Source: Bacteroidales bacterium (GTDB taxonomy: Bacteria > Bacteroidota > Bacteroidia > Bacteroidales > Tenuifilaceae). Taken from it: a stretch of DNA of 7,041 nt. A program made the position numbers and the translations under genes. The stretch spans positions 1-7,041 of the forward strand of contig WBUV01000166.1 in assembly GCA_008933525.1 (NCBI GenBank), read 5' to 3'. Below are positions 1 through 7,041 of the stretch, in pieces (within the stretch, counting starts at the first letter, position 1; every line of letters starts with the position of its first letter). The notes beneath the pieces are model-generated. The model worked only from the letters and a program-made list of their open reading frames with translations. It searched no databases and was not told where the DNA came from.

Positions 1-736
1 ATCGTAGGTCGTACCGATGCGTACCTTTCCAAAGGAATCTGTTGATAATCTTAATGGAATTACCCCTGTTTTTATCAATGTCATCGCCAGAATGGCCGCC
101 GCTTAATCCTTTTACAGTGATTTTGAGGGCAACGGAGTCGGTTGGAACTTTCTCTGCATCATACGCAAATGTTGCTAGAGTATCCATTCCTCCAGCGCAA
201 CCAATAAACAGTTCACCTTCGTCCTCAGAGTCTAGGTTAATAAGTATTCTTGAATTAAAGAAACCCTCTTTCATTTCAAAAGCACCAGTAAGACCAGTTT
301 CCTCATCAACTGTAAATAAACATTCAATTGGTCCATGTTTAATCTCTTTTGATGCAAGAATGGCAAGTTGAGCCGCAATGCCAATACCATCATCAGCGCC
401 TAGGGTGGTTCCTTTAGCTTTAATCCATTCTCCATCTATGTAGGCATTAATGGGATCGGTGTTAAAATTATGCGCTACATCGCTATTCTTTTCGCAAACC
501 ATATCCATATGGCTTTGCAATACCACAGGCTGGAGGTTCTCAAAGCCTTTTGAGGCAGGCTTACTAATTAGAACATTTCCGGCCTCATCGGTTTTTACCT
601 CAAGATTTTGTTTTTGGGCGAAATCCTGAAGATATTTTATTATTAGAGTTTCCTTTTTTGAAGGACGGGGTATTTTGCATATCTCCTCAAAATACATCCA
701 TATATCCTTAGGTGAAATTTTATCAAAATTACTCAT
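1..736 (-). CDS. pepD: PepD-type aminoacyl-histidine dipeptidase (M20 family), C-terminal part missing
   Basis: Cytosolic di-zinc dipeptidase of the M20 family, expected to cleave Xaa-His and other unspecific dipeptides. The reading frame opens at ATG 734-736 (MSNFDKISPKDIW) and stays open for 245 codons to the left edge, so the gene is cut at its 3' end; family members are about 480-490 residues. Visible motifs: QSHMDMV with metal ligand His76 and catalytic Asp78; GADDG with bridging Asp115; VDEETG with general base Glu145 and ligand Glu146; NLDSED with ligand Asp169. Their spacing matches, with a constant offset of 4, the Vibrio PepD numbering as I recall it (80, 82, 119, 149, 150, 173). 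The start of the lid domain follows (GLSGGHSGDDI, about residues 210-220). The last metal-binding His lies beyond the window. There is no signal peptide. The gene is divergent from cysQ. M20 membership is certain; PepD over PepT or other M20 members rests on the IPRPS, CAGGMDT and GHSGDDI signatures. Confidence 0.93.
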   Translation of the reverse strand, partial: MSNFDKISPKDIWMYFEEICKIPRPSKKETLIIKYLQDFAQKQNLEVKTDEAGNVLISKPASKGFENLQPVVLQSHMDMVCEKNSDVAHNFNTDPINAYIDGEWIKAKGTTLGADDGIGIAAQLAILASKEIKHGPIECLFTVDEETGLTGAFEMKEGFFNSRILINLDSEDEGELFIGCAGGMDTLATFAYDAEKVPTDSVALKITVKGLSGGHSGDDIDKNRGNSIKIINRFLWKGTHRYDLR

Positions 737-768
737 ACTAAATAATTATTTGTTTGATTATTAAATAA

Positions 769-780
769 TTGCGCACGCAA
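769..780. repeat. GC-rich imperfect palindrome upstream of pepD
   Basis: TTGCG-CA-CGCAA: 5-bp inverted arms around a 2-bp centre. It lies 33 bp upstream of the pepD start codon, in an otherwise very AT-rich spacer. The short centre argues against an RNA hairpin and would suit a dimeric DNA-binding protein. If the candidate pepD promoter at 806-837 is real, this site falls in the transcribed leader. A role as an operator is inference only. Confidence 0.3.
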
Positions 781-805
781 CCTGTCGCAGTAACTTTCTA
801 ATTCG

Positions 806-837
806 TAAACATAGTATTTTTTATTTTTTTAATACAA
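806..837 (-). promoter_or_regulatory. candidate promoter for pepD
   Basis: On the minus strand TATGTTTA (813 to 806) matches the Bacteroidota -7 consensus TAnnTTTG at all but the last base. A TTG (837 to 835) lies 21 bp upstream, within the usual spacing to the -33 element. Transcription would start near 800, giving a leader of about 65 nt before the ATG at 736. One mismatch in AT-rich DNA makes a chance match possible. Confidence 0.33.
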
Positions 838-838
838 C

Positions 839-858
839 ATTGTTAAGTATTGTTAAGC
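839..858. repeat. tandem 10-bp direct repeat in the divergent promoter region
   Basis: ATTGTTAAGT at 839-848 is followed without a gap by ATTGTTAAGC at 849-858, so 9 of 10 bases repeat at one helical turn. The pair sits just upstream of the candidate pepD -33 element, at about -38 to -57 from the inferred start, which is where an activator would bind. It is more than 100 bp upstream of the inferred cysQ start. The repeat is seen directly; a regulatory role is inference. Confidence 0.45.
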
Positions 859-971
859 ATATTTCATAATTATTTTATGGTCGTTTTTATTTATAGGGCA
901 TTATGCCATGTTGAATAATATTTTTGAGACGTCGATTCCAAACAATAGCTGTATATTTAAGAAAAGTGATA

Positions 972-979
972 TACCTTTG
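972..979 (+). promoter_or_regulatory. candidate -7 element for cysQ
   Basis: TACCTTTG is a full match to the TAnnTTTG -7 box of Bacteroidota housekeeping promoters. It lies 19 bp before the ATG at 999 and implies a very short leader of roughly 10-15 nt. I do not see a good TTTG -33 element at the expected distance of about 20 bp upstream (the region reads GTATATTT). No Shine-Dalgarno sequence precedes the ATG; the stretch before it is A-rich, as is usual in this phylum. Confidence 0.5.
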
Positions 980-998
980 CATTTGAATAAAATGTATC

Positions 999-1832
999 AT
1001 GATAGATAGAAGCGAAATTTTAAATCTGCTCATGTCGGCGATTAACTCAAGCATCAGAGCAGGTGCTTTAATTATGGAAGTATACAATTCCGACGATTTT
1101 CAGGTTAACTTAAAATCAGATAAAACTCCACTTACATTAGCCGATAGGTTAGCGCATGATACAATTAAGAATGATCTTTCCAAAACTTTCATTCCTGTGC
1201 TTAGTGAAGAGGGCCGTAACATTGTTTATGAGGAGCGAAAAGGATGGGAGTACTTTTGGATTGTTGATCCATTAGATGGTACTAAGGAGTTTATAAAGCG
1301 TAATGGGGAATTTACTGTAAACATTGCTTTAATTCAGAACAGATTTCCACTCCTTGGTGTAGTTTATGTTCCAGTAACCCAAGAACTTTATTTTTCCTTT
1401 ACCCCTGAAGGTGCCTATAAGGTTTCAGATGTAATTCCAACTAAGGATGCTAACTTTTGTTACGATAATTTGTTGGGAAAGGCTCAACAACTACCATTTT
1501 CTGCCAAGAGGAATAACATAATAATAGTTGAGAGTAGATCGCACACATCGGACGAAACACTGGAGTATATTGAATGTATAAAGAGTAAGCATCCTGAGGT
1601 GATATCTATTTCAAGAGGATCATCATTAAAAATGTGTATGATTGCTGAGGGCAATGCGGATTTGTATCCTCGTTTATCCCTGTCATCTGAATGGGATACT
1701 GCTGCAGGACAGGCAATTGTTGAGGGTGCTGGCTTTAAGGTGTTGACTTACGAAACACAGGAGCGAATGTCGTACAACAAGGAGGAGTTGCTAAATCCTT
1801 GGTTTCTGGTTAAGGGTAACGCAAAAATTTAA
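999..1832 (+). CDS. cysQ: 3'(2'),5'-bisphosphate nucleotidase CysQ
   Basis: Magnesium-dependent phosphatase of the inositol monophosphatase superfamily. It hydrolyses 3'-phosphoadenosine 5'-phosphate (PAP) to AMP and phosphate, removing the by-product of PAPS reduction and sulfotransfer. At 277 residues it has the usual CysQ length. Metal-site motifs are intact: TPLTLADRLA (about 43-52), LSEEG with Glu70/Glu71, WIVDPLDGTKEF with Asp90 and Asp93, and EWDTAAGQAI with Asp233. The segment RGSSLKMCMIAEGNADLYPR (206-225) is characteristic of CysQ rather than SuhB. There is no signal peptide, so it should be cytoplasmic. ATG 999 is chosen because the N-terminal helix (EILNLLMSAINSSIRAGALI) is conserved from this point and a -7 box lies just upstream; Met12 (1032) would truncate that helix. 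No sulfate-assimilation genes are adjacent. The stop codon (1830-1832) directly abuts that of the convergent phosphatase gene, leaving no room for an intergenic terminator. Confidence 0.95.
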   Translation: MIDRSEILNLLMSAINSSIRAGALIMEVYNSDDFQVNLKSDKTPLTLADRLAHDTIKNDLSKTFIPVLSEEGRNIVYEERKGWEYFWIVDPLDGTKEFIKRNGEFTVNIALIQNRFPLLGVVYVPVTQELYFSFTPEGAYKVSDVIPTKDANFCYDNLLGKAQQLPFSAKRNNIIIVESRSHTSDETLEYIECIKSKHPEVISISRGSSLKMCMIAEGNADLYPRLSLSSEWDTAAGQAIVEGAGFKVLTYETQERMSYNKEELLNPWFLVKGNAKI

Positions 1833-4160
1833 TTATACTTCGAGCCCTAGTACAAGAACATCGTCTACTTGTTCAAAATTTCCTTTCCATTTGTTGTAAA
1901 ACGATTCTATGGTTTCGCTCTGAGATTGGTGGGGCTGAATGCATATTGTGGATATTAACCGATGGAATTCTGCTCTGCCCATTTTCTTCCGTTTAACTCC
2001 ACTGAGCTGATCGGTGTAACCATCGGTGTAAAAGTATAGTTTATCCTTGGCATCCAGATCAAGGCTGTTTTCCTCAAATTTTATCTCTTGTGAACTTTCA
2101 CTAACAGTTCTTTTTACCTTAAATAGTTCAACATTTTCTTTCTTTGCAACCATAAAATTCATATGGTTTCCACAGTAACTGAGCTTTCTATTTTTTGGTG
2201 AATACTTGCAAATAATAAAATCAATTCCAACTATGGAGTTCAATTCTGAGTTAGAACTCCTTACAAGTTCATTGTATAAATAATTTGCGATTGTGTGCGG
2301 TTCTTTAAATTTGTTTACACTAACTGCATCCTTAAGTAAACTAATGGCCATCACGCTCATAAAAGCACCAGCAACTCCATGACCAGTACAATCGGCAACT
2401 GCAAAAATTATCTCCCCTTTTTCTTCCCATGTCCAGTATAAATCGCCACTTACAATATCTTTTGGTTTAAAAAGAACGAACTGGCTACCGAAGAATTTGT
2501 TGAAAGAACTAGTAGGCGGAAGTAGTGTTTGCTGAATAATTGATGCATATTCTAGGCCTTCGGTCATTCTACGGTTAATTCCCGAAATAAATTGGTTTTG
2601 TCTTTCAATTTGTTCCGATTGTGTTAGCAATTCCTCCTTTTGTTGATTTAGTTCAATATTCGACTCCTCCAGCATATCGCGTTGGGCCATAATCTCTTCT
2701 TTCTGCTGGGTAATCTCAGCATTTTTCTGAACTAACACTCTTTTATCGGTTTTTAGCCGATGAACATATAGCGATGCAAGAAATATAATTAAAATCGACG
2801 AGACAATTATAGTTAAAAGCAAATGTGTAACGGATTGCTGTCTTTTAAGTTTAAGGTCGTTTACCTCTTTTTCTTTGTAAAGGAGGGCTAATTCTTTTTC
2901 TTTCTGCTCGGTTTCAAACTCAATTTTAAGTTGATCGAGTTTATTTAAATTTTCAACACTTCTTAATGAGTCGTCGAGGTTTTTATACTTTTCCAAATAA
3001 ACTATGGCATTATTTAGTTTGTTTGTCGATTTAGATATTTTGTACAATCCATGGTAGGAGTCCCGTTGCCACTCATTCGATCCTATTTTGCTAGCTATTT
3101 TAAGCCCCATATTGTAATAATACTCCGCCTTGGAGTAGTTATTCTTCATAAGGTAGGCCCGTCCAAGGTTTATGTATACAGCAGCCACTCCATTCTCGTT
3201 ACCACTTTGGGTTAATGCTTCGAGCGCATAGTTAAAATACTCAATTCCTCTGGAGACATCATTTAACTCTAAGTACAGAATACCGATGTTGCTTAATGTT
3301 TTCCCTTGGTCGTCGATGTTTTTAAAGAACTTATCCACCTCGAGCGATTTCATGAACATTTCAAGACTTTCACTGTACTCTCCTTGGTTCTTCTGGATTA
3401 TGGCAATATTGTTACAAGCTCTTCCAATTCCTTGCTTATTGTTTATTTTATAGTATATATCAAGTGCTTTTTGGTACATTTCAAGCGCTTCGGGATATTT
3501 CTTTTGACTATCGAAGATTAACCCAATATTGTTATATGCGTTAGCAACGCCCAAGGTGTCGTTTAGTTTTTCCCTAATAATCAGCGATTCGTAGAGTATC
3601 TCCGACGCCTTTTTTAAATTTCCTTTGTTCCAGTAAATCCCACCTAGAAGATTTAGACTGCGTGCGATATTCTGACTATCACTTAGTATTTTGTATTCAT
3701 TAAGCGATAATTCGCCATAAATTATTGCACTATCGAATGAGCCTAAATTAAGATGATCACCGGTAAGAAATTTATAGATATTGGCAACCTTCGCTCTGTT
3801 ATCATTTTTATCTTCAATCGACTTGAGCAGTTCATGATGATAGGATAGGGCCTGCTTAAAATTTCCCTGGGTATAGTTTAAATTAGCCAAAAAAAGCATT
3901 GCGTTGTAAGCGCCATCTGAATAACCAATGTTCTTGTAAGTATTAAGTATAACGTTTGCAATGGAGTCTGTTGTTGGCAAATTACGGATAGTAGGATTGT
4001 TCAGTTTTCTTAGTAATGAGTTTAAAATCACTGTGTCTTTTGGTGATTTACTCAGCACAACTTCAATGCTGTCCAGTAATTGAGGCTTATTGTTTGCCTG
4101 TAAACAATTTATTGAAATTATAAAGGTGAGTATGATAGAAACAATGAAATTACGACACAT
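1833..4160 (-). CDS. TPR-domain membrane-anchored SpoIIE-type serine/threonine phosphatase
   Basis: Predicted inner-membrane signalling protein of 775 residues. Order: signal peptide or N-terminal membrane anchor (1-22); TPR array from about 80 to 400, with six units at a 40-residue period from about 168 (NLLGG, NNIGL, NNIAI, NIGIL, NLGRA, GLYKI); coiled coil (about 405-440); transmembrane helix (about 446-466); second coiled coil (about 470-530, with QQKEEI and QQKEEL 21 residues apart); SpoIIE/PP2C phosphatase (about 535-775). Phosphatase motifs: IIQQTLLPP, KPKDIVSGDLYW (Asp573), VADCTGHGVAGAFMS (Asp590), YFYTDGYTD (Asp713) and DDVLVLGLEV (Asp766/767), so all metal-binding aspartates are present and the enzyme should be active. 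The topology places the TPR sensor in the periplasm and the phosphatase in the cytoplasm. By analogy with SpoIIE and RsbU it would dephosphorylate an anti-sigma-factor antagonist, but no such gene is in view. ATG 4160 is chosen because it gives a clean signal sequence. No Shine-Dalgarno is visible. The terminator at 4254-4284 separates it from the M16 gene, so it needs its own promoter within 4161-4253. I find only a weak candidate there, TATTTTTA at 4189 to 4182, without a -33 element. Confidence 0.92.
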   Translation of the reverse strand: MCRNFIVSIILTFIISINCLQANNKPQLLDSIEVVLSKSPKDTVILNSLLRKLNNPTIRNLPTTDSIANVILNTYKNIGYSDGAYNAMLFLANLNYTQGNFKQALSYHHELLKSIEDKNDNRAKVANIYKFLTGDHLNLGSFDSAIIYGELSLNEYKILSDSQNIARSLNLLGGIYWNKGNLKKASEILYESLIIREKLNDTLGVANAYNNIGLIFDSQKKYPEALEMYQKALDIYYKINNKQGIGRACNNIAIIQKNQGEYSESLEMFMKSLEVDKFFKNIDDQGKTLSNIGILYLELNDVSRGIEYFNYALEALTQSGNENGVAAVYINLGRAYLMKNNYSKAEYYYNMGLKIASKIGSNEWQRDSYHGLYKISKSTNKLNNAIVYLEKYKNLDDSLRSVENLNKLDQLKIEFETEQKEKELALLYKEKEVNDLKLKRQQSVTHLLLTIIVSSILIIFLASLYVHRLKTDKRVLVQKNAEITQQKEEIMAQRDMLEESNIELNQQKEELLTQSEQIERQNQFISGINRRMTEGLEYASIIQQTLLPPTSSFNKFFGSQFVLFKPKDIVSGDLYWTWEEKGEIIFAVADCTGHGVAGAFMSVMAISLLKDAVSVNKFKEPHTIANYLYNELVRSSNSELNSIVGIDFIICKYSPKNRKLSYCGNHMNFMVAKKENVELFKVKRTVSESSQEIKFEENSLDLDAKDKLYFYTDGYTDQLSGVKRKKMGRAEFHRLISTICIQPHQSQSETIESFYNKWKGNFEQVDDVLVLGLEV

Positions 4161-4253
4161 TTTCTCGTTTTTTTATAAATGTAAAAATAGATTAAAAGAT
4201 GTATTTATGGCTTTTGACATAGTTAAAGTTTAAATGTTTAACAGCAAATTTTG

Positions 4254-4284
4254 AAAAAAAGGGTACCCCAGTAGGAGTACCCTT
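4254..4284 (-). terminator. rho-independent terminator of the M16 peptidase gene
   Basis: Arms 4259-4266 (AAGGGTAC) and 4277-4284 (GTACCCTT) form a perfect 8-bp stem. After one mismatch, two more G-C pairs (4268-4269 with 4274-4275) close a 4-nt loop. Read on the minus strand the hairpin runs into seven consecutive U residues (4260 to 4254). It begins 21 nt after the M16 stop codon. There is no T-run on the right side, so it acts on leftward transcription only. It separates the M16 transcript from the phosphatase gene that starts at 4160. Confidence 0.88.
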
Positions 4285-4304
4285 AATAACTTAAAAGTAT
4301 ATAA

Positions 4305-7041
4305 CTATCGCTTATCTTCAGGCGACATTACTACCTCAATAGCATTGCCTTGGCCAAACATTTTATTTGCAAAGTCTTTAACCTTTTGAGCATTAACAGC
4401 TTTTACAACATCCAAGTAAGTAGTGTGCTTGTCAATACCGCTTTCGTATTTCTCACGAATAACACCAGCCCAATACCTATTCTCTCTTAAGTTTTGGTCG
4501 TACTGTTTAATCATGAACTCTTTTGCTTTGTTTAAATCATCCTCAAGCGGGCCATTGGTTTTAATCTTCTCAATTTCAGAGTAGATAATACCCATTAGTT
4601 TGTCGCGCATGTTTGGATCGGTATCGAACATAATTCTCAAAACATAGTTGTTGTTTGGGAAGTTGGCAATACTCATTCCTACCCTTACACCATAGGTTCC
4701 ACCTTCTTTTTCGCGAACCTCTTCAAGGTAACGGTTTTGAAGGATTGAATTCATGTAGCTAACCAATACCATGTTTTCAAGATTGTACTCAGCATCGCCG
4801 GTTAGTGCAATGTAAATTGATGATTTAGGTGTTTGTAATGGTTTGTTGAAGAAATTCTTCACTTTACCTTTTGGAGGTCTTACGCCATTGTCTTTTGCAG
4901 CATCTTTACGTTTAACGGTTGGTAAGCCACCAATGTATTTTTCAACTAGAGCTTTTGCATCTTCGGCTTTAACGTTACCGGTAAAAATGAAAGTAAAATC
5001 TGATGCATCGGCAAAACGATTTCTGTAGAAGTCCATGGCCATTTTAAAATCTACTTTCTCAAGGTATTCCATATTTTGAGGTAATACTCTTGGATTGCGA
5101 TTTGCCATTGCAATAGTTATACTATCGCTGAATGCCATGCGTGGATCGGCCGATGCGTTAGCCATAAATGCTTTAATGCGGTTCATATAGGTGGTGAAGC
5201 TCTCTAAATCCTCGCGAGGAGATGTAAAGTAAAGGTAAACCATCTGAAGCATTGTTTCGAAATCCTTTGGAGAAGCCGAAGCTGAAATACCTTCGAAATC
5301 TTCGCCAATAACTGGTCGAACACTTACAATTTTACCAGCAAGCATTTTATCCAAATCATTTTTCGAGAACTCACCAATACCTGCATTGGTAACAATTTGT
5401 GTTGCATAGGAGGCCGATGGTAGAGTTTTATTGTCAGCTATAGATAAACCACCTTTGCTAAATGCTGATAAGGAAACCTCATCCTCTTTAAAGTCGGTTT
5501 GTTTAAAAATAACCTTTGCTCCATTGCTAAGAACTATTTCTGTAGTTCCAAATACATTGTTAGCATTTACCTTTTTAACTTTACCAGGTTTTGCAACATT
5601 TTCAACTAGAGGCTTAGTAGAAACATTATCAACATACGCATCAATCTTTTCGGCTTTTACTTCTTTTAGCGAAGCAAGAATACCCTCTTCGGTTGGTAGA
5701 ACAATACCTTCTTTTTGAGGACCCATTACTGTAATTACCACATTCTTATCGGTAACTAATTTTGAAGTGTAAGCATTAATTTCGTTAATTGAAATTGAAG
5801 GCATCATTCCATTTGCGAAAGCATGCTCAAATTCAATACCTGGTGTTGGTTCACCTTCAAGGAAATGGTTAACAGCATCCCAAACGTACTTTTGGTTTTT
5901 TTGTTTATCTTTTTCTTTAAGTTGGTTTTCAAGATTTCTTAGGTAGTCTGCTTTTGCTCTATCAAGTTCTGATGCAGTGAATCCGAACTGTTTAACGCGC
6001 TCAGCCTCACGAACTAAACCTTTAAAGCCATCGAGCATAGCATCGTTTTTAAGTGCAGCGTAGAACATAAAAGCACTTTTTGTGCGAACCATACTGCCCA
6101 TTCCAGATGCAGCAAATACAAATGGAGGATTTGGTTTTTGGGTAATTTCCTGTAAACGAGCCGAAATCATAGTCGAAATAAGCTCTTTAACCATTTCTTC
6201 TCTTAAATAGCCAATATTTTTTGCATCCTTTGGAGTAGCATCGTGCTTATAGTAAAGGTAAAGAATGGTGTTGCGAGCTTCAGGATCCGATGCAATGCCT
6301 ACTAGTGGCTCATCGTTGTCGGGCAATTCGTAGAATTCTCTTGTTGCAGGGTTAACTGGCTTTGCAATATCAGCAAACATAGTTTTGATCTTCTGCTCAA
6401 TTTGGTCAACGTCGATATCTCCAACAATAATGATCGATTGTAGATCGGGACGATACCATTTTGCATAGTAATCTTTAATTGCTTGATGCTCAAAGTTCTC
6501 AATAACGTTGATGTCGCCAATAACGTCGCGAGTTGCATATTTTGAACCTTTATAGATTACAGCCATGTTTTGCTTGTACATTCTGCGCTCAGCACTACGT
6601 CCAGTTCTCCATTCCTCACGGATTACGCCACGCTCGTTGTCAATCTCTTTAGGATCGAGAGTGATGAAACTTGACCAATCGTGAAGAACTAGCAATGCGC
6701 TATCAATAATTCCTTCGCGAGTGGTAGGAACGTCAGAAAGGTTGTAAACTGTTTCGTCAACAGAGGTAAAAGCGTTAATGTTATATCCAAATTTAACACC
6801 AATGGTTTCGAAATAGTTAATGATACCTTTTCCAGGGAAGTTCTTTGTGCCGTTAAATGCCATATGCTCTAGGAAGTGAGCCAGACCGTTTTGGCTATCT
6901 TCCTCAAGGATTGCGCCCACGTTTTGTGCAATGTAGAATTCTGCACGTTGCTTAGGTTCTGCATTTTTACGGATGTAATAGGTTAACCCGTTCTCGAGTT
7001 TACCGTAACGGAAGTTTTTATCAACCGGAACAGGAGTATTC
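4305..7041 (-). CDS. M16 family zinc metallopeptidase (insulinase/pitrilysin-like), 5' end missing
   Basis: Two-module M16 peptidase, probably periplasmic, expected to degrade short or unfolded peptides. The frame is open to the right edge and ends at TAG 4305-4307, giving 911 visible residues. Family members are about 940, so roughly the first 30 residues, presumably including a signal peptide, lie outside. Visible residues begin NTPVPVDKNFRYGKLENGLT, typical of the mature N-terminus. Numbering from there, the zinc site is complete: HFLEH with His55, Glu58 and His59, and Glu136 in NERGVIREEW, 77 residues after the second His as in pitrilysin. A first M16 C-like domain covers about 180-370. 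The second, non-catalytic half starts near 490 and carries the substrate-binding Arg/Tyr pair in REKEGGTYG (Arg776, Tyr783). A GTG at 6918-6920 could be mistaken for a start, but the conserved FYIAQNVGAILEED motif runs across it, so it is an internal valine. The gene has its own terminator at 4254-4284. The exact substrate cannot be told. Confidence 0.93.
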   Translation of the reverse strand, partial: NTPVPVDKNFRYGKLENGLTYYIRKNAEPKQRAEFYIAQNVGAILEEDSQNGLAHFLEHMAFNGTKNFPGKGIINYFETIGVKFGYNINAFTSVDETVYNLSDVPTTREGIIDSALLVLHDWSSFITLDPKEIDNERGVIREEWRTGRSAERRMYKQNMAVIYKGSKYATRDVIGDINVIENFEHQAIKDYYAKWYRPDLQSIIIVGDIDVDQIEQKIKTMFADIAKPVNPATREFYELPDNDEPLVGIASDPEARNTILYLYYKHDATPKDAKNIGYLREEMVKELISTMISARLQEITQKPNPPFVFAASGMGSMVRTKSAFMFYAALKNDAMLDGFKGLVREAERVKQFGFTASELDRAKADYLRNLENQLKEKDKQKNQKYVWDAVNHFLEGEPTPGIEFEHAFANGMMPSISINEINAYTSKLVTDKNVVITVMGPQKEGIVLPTEEGILASLKEVKAEKIDAYVDNVSTKPLVENVAKPGKVKKVNANNVFGTTEIVLSNGAKVIFKQTDFKEDEVSLSAFSKGGLSIADNKTLPSASYATQIVTNAGIGEFSKNDLDKMLAGKIVSVRPVIGEDFEGISASASPKDFETMLQMVYLYFTSPREDLESFTTYMNRIKAFMANASADPRMAFSDSITIAMANRNPRVLPQNMEYLEKVDFKMAMDFYRNRFADASDFTFIFTGNVKAEDAKALVEKYIGGLPTVKRKDAAKDNGVRPPKGKVKNFFNKPLQTPKSSIYIALTGDAEYNLENMVLVSYMNSILQNRYLEEVREKEGGTYGVRVGMSIANFPNNNYVLRIMFDTDPNMRDKLMGIIYSEIEKIKTNGPLEDDLNKAKEFMIKQYDQNLRENRYWAGVIREKYESGIDKHTTYLDVVKAVNAQKVKDFANKMFGQGNAIEVVMSPEDKR

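Noticed and set aside
42..371. Plus-strand open frame of 109 codons
   Set aside because: It lies antisense to the PepD coding region, whose conserved motifs fix the real frame, and its translation resembles no family I recognise.
740..751. Perfect AT palindrome AAATAATTATTT just before the pepD start codon
   Set aside because: Made only of A and T in a very AT-rich spacer, so chance is a sufficient explanation.
887..1087. Minus-strand open frame of 66 codons across the cysQ start
   Set aside because: It overlaps the conserved N-terminus of CysQ and its promoter box and has no recognisable protein features.
3306..3521. Plus-strand open frame of 71 codons
   Set aside because: Antisense shadow of the TPR-coding region; the hydrophobic look comes from reading the repeats backwards.
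4090..4160. Possible lipoprotein signal (Cys19 in SINCLQ) in the phosphatase
   Set aside because: The residues before the cysteine (Ile-Asn at -2 and -1) do not fit a lipobox, and the protein already has a transmembrane helix.
4843..5718. Two plus-strand open frames (4843-5028 and 5431-5718)
   Set aside because: Both are antisense to the well-conserved M16 coding region and show no protein family features.
6302..6538. Minus-strand open frame of 78 codons
   Set aside because: It sits in another frame inside the M16 catalytic half, whose frame is fixed by the zinc motif and continuous homology.
1..7041. A novel defence, mobile or biosynthetic system
   Set aside because: All four genes belong to recognisable families with intact motifs. 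I see no transposase, integrase, repeat array or toxin-antitoxin-like small gene pair.

Overview
The window is about 7 kb of AT-rich DNA. It carries four genes, two of them cut by the window edges, and looks like ordinary chromosome from a member of the Bacteroidota. The support for that phylum is the style of the genes: a PepD dipeptidase, a two-module periplasmic M16 peptidase of about 940 residues, and a TPR–transmembrane–coiled-coil–SpoIIE phosphatase with 40-residue TPR units. There is also a TAnnTTTG-type -7 promoter box and no clear Shine-Dalgarno sequence. I cannot place it below phylum with confidence; a Bacteroidales-like organism is a guess.

Layout from left to right. Positions 1-736 (minus) hold the N-terminal half of a PepD-type M20 dipeptidase that runs off the left edge. 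Positions 737-998 are a divergent intergenic region with candidate promoters for both flanking genes, a tandem 10-bp repeat and a GC-rich imperfect palindrome. Positions 999-1832 (plus) encode a CysQ-type 3'(2'),5'-bisphosphate nucleotidase. Its stop codon directly abuts the stop codon of the next gene. Positions 1833-4160 (minus) encode a 775-residue membrane protein with a periplasmic TPR sensor and a cytoplasmic SpoIIE/PP2C-type serine/threonine phosphatase. Positions 4161-4304 are a short intergenic stretch with a strong rho-independent terminator for the gene to its right. Positions 4305-7041 (minus) encode an M16 (insulinase/pitrilysin-like) zinc peptidase whose first few tens of residues lie beyond the right edge.

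The genes do not form an obvious pathway. Two are peptidases (one presumably cytoplasmic, one presumably periplasmic), one is nucleotide housekeeping linked to sulfate assimilation, and one is a signalling phosphatase with no recognisable partner (no anti-sigma factor, STAS protein or kinase) in view. The terminator after the M16 gene and the divergent and convergent orientations suggest four separate transcription units. I see no mobile element, CRISPR array, tRNA, rRNA or candidate for a new defence or biosynthetic system. The points most worth a second look are the orphan phosphatase, the zero-gap convergent gene pair and the repeat in the divergent promoter region.
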